DNA of 51,644 bases, from assembly GCA_943704425.1 (NCBI GenBank), contig CALSCP010001656.1, forward strand, positions 88,761 to 140,404, read 5' to 3'. The stretch comes from Ministeria vibrans ATCC 50519 (lineage: Eukaryota > Opisthokonta > Filasterea). The first letter of the stretch is position 1, and each line of letters opens with the position of its first letter. Positions 22,265 through 31,638 of the stretch are shown piece after piece. The translations under genes and the position numbers were made by a program. The notes beneath the pieces are model-generated. The model was not told the origin of the DNA. It was given only the letters and a program-made list of their open reading frames with translations, and did no database searches.

Positions 22265-22360
22265 AGACGGTCATTTCAAGACAATAAACAAAACAAACAC
22301 AATACTTCCGCCGTAGACTTGTACACAAAAATGTCCCAAAAGAAGCCCATAGACCCACTG
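22265..22360 (-). repeat. Dispersed 96-bp repeat, copy A (possible duplicated terminal exon)
   Basis: About 85% identical to 26847-26942 over 96 bp with no gaps. On the minus strand one frame reads GSMGFFWDIFVYKSTAEVL and ends in a stop; copy B reads GSMGCFWNMFVKKSTVEVL with the same stop. Several differences are synonymous in that frame, so this may be the end of a coding exon that was duplicated, or a short mobile repeat. Confidence 0.7.
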
Positions 22361-22599
22361 ATACCAGATACACCCATGAGAGGAATGTAGGGAGACACCG
22401 GCAGACCCTATATACACGGCAGGAAAAATTAATAAAATAATAAGAAGAAGAATAAGAATACAACATATAATAAGAATAAGAAGAAGAAGAAGAATACAAC
22501 CCATTTATTAATAATAATAACAATAAGATTATTATTATTATTATAAGTGTAATAATTTGATAATGATAGTTAAATTGGATTAAAAGTACTCAAAGAGAA

Positions 22600-23035
22600 G
22601 AGAATATTTGATGTTTGTTTGGAAGACTTGGTGTTTTCTGCACTCACACTGTACATTTTTGCTTCCTTCTCGCTCTGTCTCTCACATGGATAGTAATGCC
22701 CTTTTCCATTTCTTTTTTTTCTTTTCTTTCTCTCTCTATCGCAGGTATCACAGATTACTTTGTTTCTTTCTCCTCTACCATTCATTTGTTTCTGGCGGTC
22801 TGGCTGTGTCTTCGCGTGGTGACTGTATCATTAATAAATGGGTTGTATTCTTCTTCTTCATTTGTTTCTGAATTTTCTTTCTCCTCTATCACTTTCTTTT
22901 TCTCTCTCTCTCTATCACATTGTTTCTTTCTCCTCTCCCTCCCTTCTCTCTCTCTCTCTCTCTCCCTCTATCTGATATCTCTCTTCCTCTCTCAGTCTCT
23001 CTCTCTCTCTCTCTTAACCCTTTGCTCCTCCGACG
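22600..23035 (+). repeat. Pyrimidine-rich tract with inverted AAACAAAGTGATAGAG family motifs
   Basis: CT-rich DNA with repeated TCTATCAC..TTGTTTCTTTCTCCTCT units, the reverse complement of the intron motif GGAGAAAGAAACAAAGTGAT seen in IPO5 and SAP130-like introns. The 191-aa ORF across it is Ser/Leu/Phe-rich repeat translation and is not supported as a gene. Confidence 0.55.
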
Positions 23036-23179
23036 GACCTCCGACAGCAACCCCACCAGTTCATCCCACCAAGCAAGGCGCCCTTGCCCCGATGTCCAGC
23101 CACCTTCTCCCGTCGAGTGCGCACCAGTACCACATTCGTACCACAAGCAAAGTGACTAGAAGCAATGGCACGGCTTGTC

Positions 23180-23950
23180 ATCATCATTGAGTGCATGTCT
23201 GAGCTTCGTCTGAGCCTGCCTGGCCAACCGCACTGGTGCTCGCATGGTTCTCGCCTACCAATTGCACCCGCACCTGCAATGTATCACTCACGGTTGAAAG
23301 CCACTCGTATCCTAGACTCGAGAGATCGGCAGTGCCATTTGCCGGCCTCTGCCGCAACAGCGTATTGAGTCGACCCAGAAGCTCGGCCGTAGCGACTATG
23401 GACACCGCGTGACATGGAAATGACAATGCTGATGGTGGGCGTGCGATCCGCCGCAACAGTCTCGATCAGTACCTCCACCCACACCGACTGGACCCCAAGG
23501 AGTCGCTCAAGCTCACCGGTTACTGCCAGCACACATTGGTCTTGCCGCTTGCGCACTTGCATGCTGCTCGAGACGACGGGCCAGCTTGACGTGCTTCACA
23601 GCAGCACTGTTGGTGCTCGTGTCAATCTTTGAGCACAAACTGCCATTGCGACGCCGTTGCCTTCACATTGCCCGCTCGGTCCCGCACATTGACAACGCTC
23701 GTGGTTACAGTTGCACCCTCGAAAGTGTCTCAGGCAACCGCCGCCCCAAATTCAACGTGCAGCGAGTGTCCCGCTGACACCGCGTGAGGTGAGGGTCGTT
23801 TTTGAGCGGCCCACCGGCGCCACTGTTGCACGCACCTCGTACGACGAAGGCATACCGCAGTCAATGAGTTCGCATTTGTGTCTATGCAAACAGATAATAG
23901 AGCTGTTGGGAGTCTGTGCGTGTGGGTGCGGATCTGGCAACGAGACTCCT
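23180..23950 (-). pseudogene. Degenerate coding-like segment with D-x-AGN motif
   Basis: GC-balanced DNA with several 60-90-aa minus-strand ORFs in different frames. One fragment (around 23640-23710) reads TSVVNVRDRAGNVKAT followed by WQFVLK and then breaks at a single-base frame change. Another (23752-23890) reads PSSYEVRATVAPVGRSK. The D-x-AGN-x-x-x-T plus aromatic pattern is common in repeated beta-sandwich modules of large protist adhesin-like proteins. I see no start, splice pattern or complete domain, so a decayed gene is the best guess; random GC-rich ORFs remain possible. Confidence 0.2.
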
Positions 23951-24030
23951 CCACATAATCCAATTCAGTCCATTGTTCATTCAATATTATTGGGTCTACA
24001 GACACTCTAGACAGGCGCCTCAAGTTGCTT

Positions 24031-25126
24031 CTAGTTGTGCTTACGGTAGTAGCCGACGGCGTATAGAGGACATGCTTGCTGCGCATTGTACACGACGAAT
24101 TCGCGGAAGCGAGCACCCAATCGAAGCGCTGGGCCGACGACAGAATGCCTCTGCGTGTGCGAACAGCTCGCCACTTGCTAGAAAGAAAGCCAACGAGTCA
24201 ATGTACGGGGCCGTAAGGAGCATGTTGAGCGGTACCGTTGGATCACACTTCGTGTCTTCGCATTGTGGGCGAAGCAGTCCACTTCGATACCTGGCTTCAA
24301 ATGCCGGTACGCCAACTGTCACCCGCACAAGCAGAACCCACTTGAGCTTTTCTTCGCTCCAGCGCGGTGCCACATACTGGTTTGACTTACTCGGACTCTC
24401 TGCGAAGTAAGCTGCTGCACCAAAAGCGCTTTTGGGATTTGCGAAGTCTGGATCAAACCCGTGTGCGCAGATACTTCGCATCGCCTGTCGCGATCCACAG
24501 CCGTGGAACAGCAGCAGCTCACCAGGCATGAATTCTGCGAATCCATCGGCAAACGGCATTGTATGCACAGCGCTGGCACCGACAGGTCGATTGTGTGAGT
24601 CGTTGAGAATCTCCGTACGCTGTTCAGCGTACGCCGCTCTCGCTGGCGCGTTCTCCACGCGGAACACGTTAACGATATCAAAGTGCTCAAACACCTCGTC
24701 GTCGCCGTCCCAGTGCTGAACGCCGTGGTGTTGTGATTGCTTCGTCTTGTGAAAGAGGCGGCGTATGCGTTCAACTTCACTCGAGTCCAGCGCCAGCGGA
24801 ATAAGGCACTTTCTGCAAAGGTACGCAGTCCATAGCCTCGTTGACACAGAATGAAAGACAACAAGTCCTAGGAGTGCCCAGTACCAGTACTTGAGAGCGG
24901 CAGAGACCAGGGCAGGATAGTACACGTCGGCGATCACCTGCGCGAATTCATACAACTTCACAAACGGGAAGAGAATAATTGGATCGATGCCGCGAAATTG
25001 GAGCCATTGAGAGGCGCCATATAGAAATATCCCAGAGTTCAGGAGTAGTACAACCAAAATGATGCCAACGACAAGTATTGTGAAAAGCACGTCGCAATAC
25101 ATCGGAACACGGTTCATGTACACCAT
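24031..25126 (-). CDS. Membrane-anchored PARP-type ADP-ribosyltransferase
   Basis: Predicted 345 aa. Exons 25126-24236 and 24177-24031. Start taken at MVYMNRVPMYC; the ORF upstream of it has no ATG. Two hydrophobic helices come first (DVLFTILVVGIILVVLLL and, near residue 85, YWYWALLGLVVFHSV), then a catalytic PARP domain. His208 lies in LLLFHGCG, Tyr240 in FGAAAYFAESPSKSNQYV, and Glu323 in REFVVYNAQQACPLY. This is a full H-Y-E set. The last block appears only after removing a 58-nt GT-AG intron; reading through it gives a wrong, Arg-rich tail. The domain likely faces the cytosol and modifies proteins at a membrane, analogous in concept to ER-anchored PARP16 but with the anchor at the opposite end. 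An H-Y-E triad permits poly- or mono-ADP-ribosylation; which one is not decidable here. Confidence 0.87.
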
Positions 25127-25428
25127 GGTGTTCAATGATGACGACGGTGAGGTTGGAAACCACAAGTCGACAACGAACGCAGCGAAAACAAGATATGAGT
25201 AAGAGTGATCAGTGATTCTCGTCCCTGAGTCGCCCCTGAATCCTTGTTGGTCGAGTGACGAGTGAAAAAAATAAATTGAAATAACATAATTGAAACGAGT
25301 AGTGTTAAAACCCGTCAGACATAAAAAACGGATTTAACGGTCACTTTTATTCTTACTTCAGCTTTTTTTCGGAGCCGCCAACGTTAGTGACGCTGCTGAG
25401 GACACCTAAGTCACCTAACTTATCACGG
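25127..25428. promoter_or_regulatory. Bidirectional interval PARP gene / small membrane protein
   Basis: A 302-bp divergent intergenic region, AT-rich in the middle (25260-25350). No motif beyond layout is identifiable. Confidence 0.3.
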
Positions 25429-25770
25429 ATGACGGTCTACACTCAGTTGGTGGAGTTGGCAAAGAGAATCCTCATCGTCTATGGAGTCTTTGTCCTCGTA
25501 ATATCGTTGCCGTGGACTCTCTACAGCTCTCTCGGCATGTTCGCCACATATATACAATCCACGGGTCCAACTCCAGGCCGTGAGGCGTTTCGAGTTTTTC
25601 GTAACGCGATGGAAGACGGCCCTGGCGCTCTTCTGCCAGGCATCCACGTAATATTCGACCTTCTCGAGCCAGTATTCTTCGCGGTCTTTGGCTCGCTATA
25701 TCCAGTCCATGGCATGCTACTCATTGTATTTGTTACATGGCTGTTTTATGTTGTGTATTTTGCGCTATAA
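25429..25770 (+). CDS. Small two-helix membrane protein, unknown function
   Basis: Intronless ORF of 113 aa starting MTVYTQLVELAKRILIVYGV. The first helix is RILIVYGVFVLVISLPWTLY. A ~50-residue loop with an amphipathic stretch (REAFRVFRNAMEDGPGALLP) follows, and the second helix is HGMLLIVFVTWLFYVVYF at the very C-terminus. No family recognised. It resembles the 26130 gene and the N-terminus of the neighbouring PARP in helix-loop-helix layout. An ATG was preferred over the upstream GTG-opened extension. Confidence 0.5.
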   Translation: MTVYTQLVELAKRILIVYGVFVLVISLPWTLYSSLGMFATYIQSTGPTPGREAFRVFRNAMEDGPGALLPGIHVIFDLLEPVFFAVFGSLYPVHGMLLIVFVTWLFYVVYFAL

Positions 25771-26129
25771 AGACGTATTTCTTCGTAAGAAATAAGAATA
25801 AGTATTATTATTATTAATTATCCGCGTTTTTCTGAAATTGGAATCAGCCAATCTACTGCTGCCCTTGGGGACTTGGGAGACTGCCAGACTGGGCTGTCTC
25901 ATGTCTAGGAGTAGGCGTTGGAAGACCAAATTGATATTTTGATCTGAAACGGGTCTGGGTCTTCAACACTTTTTTCGTCGCTAATTCCCGAGTTTTTTTT
26001 TGTTCTTTTCACCAATTTCTTCATTTTCTTGTGTTTGCTTGATTGATTGCCGATTGGGGGCTAGTGCGTTTTCCAGAGGCGGTTTTCTAAGGAAGCTTTT
26101 TATCCCTTCTTCGGCACGACAAATCACAA
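25771..26129. other. Intergenic, no gene seen
   Basis: Contains a short ATT repeat near 25803-25817 and a T-rich tract before 26050. A spliced 5' exon of the next gene is possible but nothing decisive is visible. Confidence 0.3.
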
Positions 26130-26543
26130 ATGCCACCGCAGCAAAGCCCGCCATTGTTCGGCCCAGGGAGCGCACTTGGGCGCCTTACTGCCATGTTTTG
26201 GACAACAACCGTTGGACGGGTCTGCGCGTGGATGTATTCAACGCGAATTGGCTGGCTCTTCACACGACTCGTGCTGGCTCAAGTCAAGATTTACATTGCG
26301 TGCATGCTCATGCTGCCCTATCTCTTTATGCTATTGATCATGAGCACTAGAGACCCTGATCTCGTTGTGCAAGGGGCCCAAGCAGTGGCTGGAAGTGTGA
26401 GGGGGAAAGTGGAAGCAGTGCTGGAATGGTGCATACGCGACGTGCTCATCGCCGTTGGAATCTACGTCTTGGTTGCTATCGTGTACGTAAATTATCACGT
26501 CTTCAACCTTGCCAACGAACAAGGGGTTGAACCAGAGTTGTAA
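26130..26543 (+). CDS. Small two-helix membrane protein, unknown function
   Basis: Intronless ORF of 137 aa from ATG. The N-terminal ~45 residues are Pro/Gly then Trp/Arg-rich (FWTTTVGRVCAWMYSTRIGW). Helix 1 is IYIACMLMLPYLFMLLIM, a ~35-residue linker (VVQGAQAVAGSVRGKVEAVL) follows, and helix 2 is VLIAVGIYVLVAIVYVNY, with a short acidic tail. No family recognised. Same strand and similar topology as the 25429 gene 359 bp upstream. Confidence 0.5.
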   Translation: MPPQQSPPLFGPGSALGRLTAMFWTTTVGRVCAWMYSTRIGWLFTRLVLAQVKIYIACMLMLPYLFMLLIMSTRDPDLVVQGAQAVAGSVRGKVEAVLEWCIRDVLIAVGIYVLVAIVYVNYHVFNLANEQGVEPEL

Positions 26544-26752
26544 TTAAACAGAAATTAAAAAAGCGACAACACAAGTAGCTTTCTAAGCTACGGAAGAGCG
26601 GAGACATGTTGGTTCCATGTTAGTGATGTTGGCTGATGGCCAAACAAGTGCCAGCAATGGGTGGCACAGACTGGCACTAGGTAGTAGGTGGGAGGAGCAA
26701 GCTCCAGCACCTTTGTGGGAGCCTGGGAGGGTGGAGGGGGGAGGGGGGGGGG

Positions 26753-26762
26753 NNNNNNNNNN
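26753..26762. other. Assembly gap (10 N) inside a poly-G tract
   Basis: Ten N flanked on both sides by G runs; true length unknown. Confidence 0.99.
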
Positions 26763-26846
26763 GGGGGGGGTGGGGGGGCACGTAGTGGTGCACACCCGAT
26801 ATTCTGATTGTTCCGAGGGCGTCGTATATAAGAAACGTAATTATAT

Positions 26847-26942
26847 AGACGGTCATTTCAAGACAATAAACGAAACAAACACAATACCTCCACCGTAGAC
26901 TTCTTGACGAACATGTTCCAAAAGCATCCCATAGACCCAGTG
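26847..26942 (-). repeat. Dispersed 96-bp repeat, copy B
   Basis: Gap-free counterpart of 22265-22360. Starts AGACGGTCATTTCAAGACAA and ends ATCCCATAGACCCAGTG on the plus strand. The same minus-strand frame stays open and ends at the same stop codon. Confidence 0.7.
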
Positions 26943-27284
26943 AGATTTAAAACACAATTCAGAGAGTCTGTTAAGTGTTAGAATCACGGTTAGAATCAGA
27001 ATCTAAGTAGTCTGACTTGGGATAATAGTCTTCGTTCACTTCACATAGTCGTCACTCGACACTCAACTCTCGACACTTGTAATTCGTAAAAAGACTCGTT
27101 AGAACTTGGAAGGGTGAAGGGACAAGGGTTGTGACTCGTGGGGAAGAGGAGAGTGGTACTGAAGAGAAAATTGAAGAGGACAGAAATGCGATTTTTTGAA
27201 TTGTCAGTAATCAGTTGATTTGCACTCTGCACCGCTGCTCCCTCTAGGGACGTAACTGTCAACCTCCGCGTAGCCGGTGCAACC

Positions 27285-29308
27285 ATGTCCTTCAGCAGCG
27301 AATCCCCCGAAAAACTGCCGACCGTCGAAGATATTCTGGCGAGTATTCGAGACTCAACGGCACTGTGGCCGGAGCTGATGAGGCTAGGGAACCAGTATTG
27401 TGATGCCATTCAAGGTGTGTATGTGTGTGTGTGAGAGAGAGTGGGTGTGTGTGACTTGACAATTGAGTTGAGTTGGTCTTTTTTTTTTTTTTTTTTTTGC
27501 GCTCTTGTGTGGGTTGTCGCTCTTCTCCGAAGTTGCGGAGCATCTTCAGTGGGGACTGGGGCGTCTTGTGACGCCGTCCGCAGCCGTGGACAAGTGTCCC
27601 TGAGCGGTCTTTGGTGTTTTTGTGCGGTTGGTCGACTCTCAAGCAATCGGCTTGACACCAACCCCTTGGCGTTGCGTATGGGGAGTTTGCTGTGGTTTGG
27701 GTTTGGAAGGAATTGAAGGGGAAGGTCCCTGCGAAAAGGGAATTTCGTGCCAGACAAGTTTATCGTCTTGGTTTTTTTTTTTTTATCTCTGTGACTGAGT
27801 GGCAATGTTTTGCATTGCAGTGACCAACGATGCGTCGACGGCATTTGCCAAGGGACTGCGTGCAGCCGCACGAAGAGCGTCTCCCCTTGCCTGTGGCGAC
27901 ATTGTGAAGGAAATCGACAGTATTGCGACCGTCTTTGAGCGGTTCGCCGGCAACATGGCCAAGTTCCAAAGTGTACGGACGGACGCAAAGGACCGTCTCG
28001 AGTCACCATCTGACGCGTGTTCTTTTGTAGGTGTTCTTGACGCAACTGATTGCGCCATTGCAAGCGACCATGGACGAGGAGCCACAGGTGCTGGGCAAGT
28101 GGGAGAAGGAGTATCAGAAGGACATGGAGAAGATGACGACGTCGCTGAAGAAGGCGGAGGAGAAGAGCAAGTCGACGGGAAAGCGCGAAGGGGACGGTTC
28201 GACGGAAGCCCTGAAAGAGAGCATTGCGAAGTTGGCACGAAAGGTGAAGGAGATGGAGCAGGAGAAGCAAGTGAAGCTGCAGGAGATTCTGGTGATTGAG
28301 CGATGCAAGTACTGCTTCTTGCTTGGCCAAGTGTGTGAGGTGTTACGCATCAAGCAGAAGGTACACGAGGTAGCGGGCAGCTGGTTCAAGAAGGGTCTGC
28401 AACGGTGGGACAAGGTGGCAGAGATTCGTCGGCAACTACCGCCAGCAACCATGACGCGCTTCGTTGTCAAAGAGCGCACGTTGCGCGAGATCCGACACGA
28501 AGACGCCCGAGGCGAATCGCACGCCGAATCGCTGTACAGCACGCGCAAGGGCACAGCATTGATTGAGGAGACCAATCCAATTGGCGGCGGCCATCATCCT
28601 CATCACCAGCAGCAGCAACAACAACATCGTGCGGGCGGTGAGATTGCGGGGCGTTTTGATATGCCAGACAGTATGCGTCCGCCCGCGCACTCTCAGGCGC
28701 CCACAATGCATCAAAAACACACTCACGAGGCGTACCGCCAAGAACAGCAGCAACCCGTAGTGGCACAGAAACCCTACCGTGGTCCGCCAGGCAGCAACGC
28801 CGTGCCCATGCCAGGCCGTGCCGAACTGCAGCAGGCGCCCCAGCCGCCCATGTCGACCCGCAGTGTCGTCATGTCTCCTTCCTCTGGCATGCCACCGCCT
28901 GCACTCCCACCTGCTCGCCATACGCACGTTACTCACGCTGGTGGTCAACAGGTGCGACCCACGCCTTCTCCGCACACACCTGGCAACCGTCGCACCGGTG
29001 TGGGTGCACCCCCCGTTGCACAGCCGCCCTCCGATCGTCATTATGTCATTGCTCTTTATAACAACTCTGCCGAGGACCCCCAGGAACTTTCATTTCGCAA
29101 GGTAAGCCCAGCAACGAAGCGCAGACACCCGCCGAAATATCTGCTTTGTTTATTAATGTGTGTGTGTGTGTTTTTTTTCATTTTTTTTTCATGTCAGGGT
29201 GACATGATTGAAGTGACAAAAGTAATCAACGACGAATGGTGGGTCGGCTTTTGCGATGGTCGTGCTGGGTTGTTTCCGTCGAACTATGTTACCGAAAGAA
29301 ACCATTGA
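27285..29308 (+). CDS. I-BAR (IMD) and SH3 domain protein, IRSp53-like
   Basis: Predicted 487 aa. Exons 27285-27414, 27821-27972, 28031-29101, 29198-29308. Residues ~1-235 form an I-BAR/IMD helical bundle: LMRLGNQYCDAIQVTNDAST, KELxAAARRASP-like helix 2, and a long charged helix with KKAEEKSKS, then IERCKYCFLLGQVCEVL matching the EERRRFCFLV-type end of the IMD. A Pro/Gln/His-rich linker with PxxP motifs (about 300-430) follows. The C-terminal SH3 domain spans ALYNNSAEDPQELSFRKGDM, WWVGFCDGRAGLFPSNYV. Such proteins bend membranes outward and link Rac/Cdc42 signals to actin in filopodia and lamellipodia. The final exon supplies the SH3 core (WW, FPSNYV). Confidence 0.88.
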
Positions 29309-29516
29309 TTTTTGTTGATTGTGACATGACAGGTTCTCTTTACTTATCATTTTAAACTAGAATTATGGAATCTGTAAATGATTGTTTAGTGTTACCTCTA
29401 GTCGTTGCATCGTTTCGCTTCATTTATCTCCTTCACGTTTGCCAACTTCTAGTCAACCTTTTCGTTTCACTCATCTTATATTTATTGAGTTTCATTCATT
29501 TTTGTTTTTTTTTGAC

Positions 29517-29974
29517 ATGTCATCTAATTTAATATCAATCCTTGGATCATTTGAGGAGAAGTGGAGTCCGCGTGTGGTCACGACGATCAACGATTATGAC
29601 GTAAAGGTTGCGAAAATTGACGGAGATTTCTGTTGGCATTCGCATGAGACGACCGACGAGCTATTCATGGTCTTGTCGGGCTCATTGACGATCAACGAAC
29701 GGGAAAGGAAGGATGGACCCGTGACACGTGTTGTTCTTGGACCCATGGACGTATACGTGGTTAAAAAAGGTTAAAACTTCATTAATGTTTCAGTTTTCTC
29801 ACCCCACTCATTCATTTCCTGGAAGGGATCGAGCATTTCCCGCAAGCGAGCGACGCACAGATTATGTTGTTTGAGCCACGAGGAACAGTTAATGTGGGAG
29901 ATACGCAGGCGTCGGACGCTTCCCATCTTGTAGCGACCGTCGGAAAATCACTTGTGACTGATGAACTCAAATGA
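29517..29974 (+). CDS. Single-domain cupin protein
   Basis: Predicted 133 aa. Exons 29517-29769 and 29826-29974. Cupin motif 1 is recognisable as WHSHETTDELFMVLSGS, giving His-x-His and Glu metal ligands. Motif 2 is VYVVKKGIEHFP with the fourth ligand His. These support a metal-binding small beta-barrel of the mannose-6-phosphate-isomerase-like (COG0662) type, often bacterial-looking. The substrate is unknown. The intron falls exactly within motif 2. Confidence 0.85.
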
Positions 29975-30046
29975 GATTTTGTTACCAAATAAAAATAATA
30001 ATTATTATTTATAATAATATAATATAATAACTCGATTTCCTTACCG

Positions 30047-31334
30047 ATGTTGACCGCATGGTACATTAGACGTGCTGCACGACCGATCGTGTCGCTCTGC
30101 AGATGTTTTGTGGGGAGACCAGGGCCTGCGCCGCGTCGGGTTCTCTCGACCAACCCCTCATTTGAAGGACCGCCGCCACCGCCACGAGCGCTGCCCGACG
30201 TGTCTAAAGGTGGCGCATCGACGCCTCTTACTGGGCCACCAACCTCTCCTCTGATGGGCGAGCTCGGGCGTGTCTCGATGGTGCGCCTGGAGGAGTTGGA
30301 CAAGGCGTTGCGAGCGCGCGGCTTCAACACACTCCAGGTGCTCGGCGGAGTTGTCTTTGTCGTTGCAGCCGTTATCTACGGTTTGCGAGAGTCGTTGCGA
30401 GACAATTTGTCGGGTACGCACGTGTGCGCGCACTCAAATGGTCGCGTTACAGTCAGAAGTAAGATAATGTTGTTATGATTCCTCGTTAGGGGAAGTTGCT
30501 CAAGTTGCGGGTCGAGCGATTACCGACGAAACTGTTGTGTCTAAGGCAGAGGAATTCTCCCGGTCGATTCTCCATCAGATTTTGAACGATCCGTCACTCA
30601 TCGAGAAGGCGTCGGGCTTTGTTGTACAAGTGATCAAGCGTCCCGAGACACTTGAGGCGATTGTGACACTTTTGCACGACTTGACGCGAGATGAACAGAC
30701 CCGCGAGTCACTGGGACAGTTACTCTCGCAGCTTTTGATGCGTGATGAGACTCGCACGGCGCTCTTGGAGATGTTGCGCGTGCTGGGCGACCAAGAAGGA
30801 TTCCGACAGTTTACGTCGCAGCTGACGGCGGACATTGTTGCGTCGCAGATTGTGCGTGCTCGAGCCACCGAGCTCGGCCTCTCGGTGGTGCACAATGTGA
30901 TGGAGGACGAAAAGGTACGACAACACCTGAAAGACTTGTTTGCAACGGTGTTGCAAGACAAGGCGTTGCACGTGCGCGGCGGGGAAGCGCTGCGCGGCGC
31001 TATTCGACACAGTCTGTGGCCGTTTGGCCGCAAGTCAGAAGAGGCGGAGTCCGAAGAAGAGGTTGACATAAAGAGCGGCGAAGAAGTTGGAGAAGTCGAG
31101 GAGGAGGAGAAGAAGGAGAAGAAGAGAGGGGACCTGGAGGATGTGGTGTTGTTGGAGGAAGACGACGATGGGACTGTGGTGTTGGTCGTAGTAGAAGGGG
31201 AGAAGGCAGACGTGGAAGATATGTTAAGGACAAAGGTTGCGAAGGACGAGGCGGGGGTTGACGACGAGTATGAGTATGAGGAAGTTGACGAAGATGAGGA
31301 GGAGGACGATGACTATGAATATGAGTATGTATGA
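30047..31334 (+). CDS. Putative mitochondrial membrane protein, unknown family
   Basis: Predicted 403 aa. Exons 30047-30413 and 30490-31334. The N-terminus (MLTAWYIRRAARPIVSLCRC, then RPGPAPRRVLSTN) is Arg-rich without acidic residues, like a mitochondrial presequence. One membrane helix follows near residue 95-115 (TLQVLGGVVFVVAAVIYGL). The rest is a helical region of about five repeated ~22-residue helical hairpins (ILNDPSLIEKASGFVVQVI, LSQLLMRDETRTALLEMLR, HNVMEDEKVRQHLKDLF), then a very acidic tail (EYEYEEVDEDEEEDDDYEYE). No recognised family; it may be an inner-membrane scaffold. The intron splits just after the membrane helix. Confidence 0.6.
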
Positions 31335-31638
31335 AAATGATGAAATTAAACAAGAGTAGAAAGAAACTCATGACTATTACAAACAAACAGAGTATTAAAT
31401 ATTAATTAATGACTGTTTACTGACTGACACTCTGTGGCAGTGCGAGCGAGTGTGCAGTGTAGTCTGTCTGACTCGTGAGAGCTCACTCGCGACTCAAATC
31501 AGTGTGAATCAGATGTTTGAAAGTGAAAGTTTGCAAATTATTTATATATTTTTATTATTTATTCGCTTGACACTCTTTCAGTCTTTCTTGCTCTTAACTT
31601 TCACAGCGTATACATCACGTGGAAGCCCTGTTACCACG
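31335..31638. other. Intergenic, no gene seen
   Basis: AT-rich 5' flank of the V-ATPase gene. Nothing beyond short direct repeats of ACTGACTG/CTGACTC is visible. Confidence 0.3.

Larger units (their letters stand above)
21917..24030. other. Gene-poor 2.1-kb stretch
   Basis: No intact gene recognised. It contains repeat copy A (22265-22360), AT-rich trinucleotide DNA (22430-22560), a pyrimidine-rich tract (about 22600-23030) and a GC-balanced 23040-24000 segment with short minus-strand coding-like fragments (separate entry). Confidence 0.5.
26544..27284. other. Intergenic with assembly gap and repeat copy B
   Basis: Holds a G-rich tract with a 10-N gap (26753-26762), repeat copy B (26847-26942) and an A/T-balanced leader before the I-BAR gene. 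ORFs here are not supported. Confidence 0.5.

Noticed and set aside
22615-23190. 191-aa plus-strand ORF
   Set aside because: Composed of CT-repeat translation; no domain, and the start region lacks coding character.
26617-26898. ORF spanning the first N gap
   Set aside because: Includes unknown residues from the gap and low-complexity Gly; no supporting motif.
27410-28330. 306-aa minus-strand ORF
   Set aside because: It crosses an intron and exons of the I-BAR gene and contains no recognisable motif; an antisense artefact.
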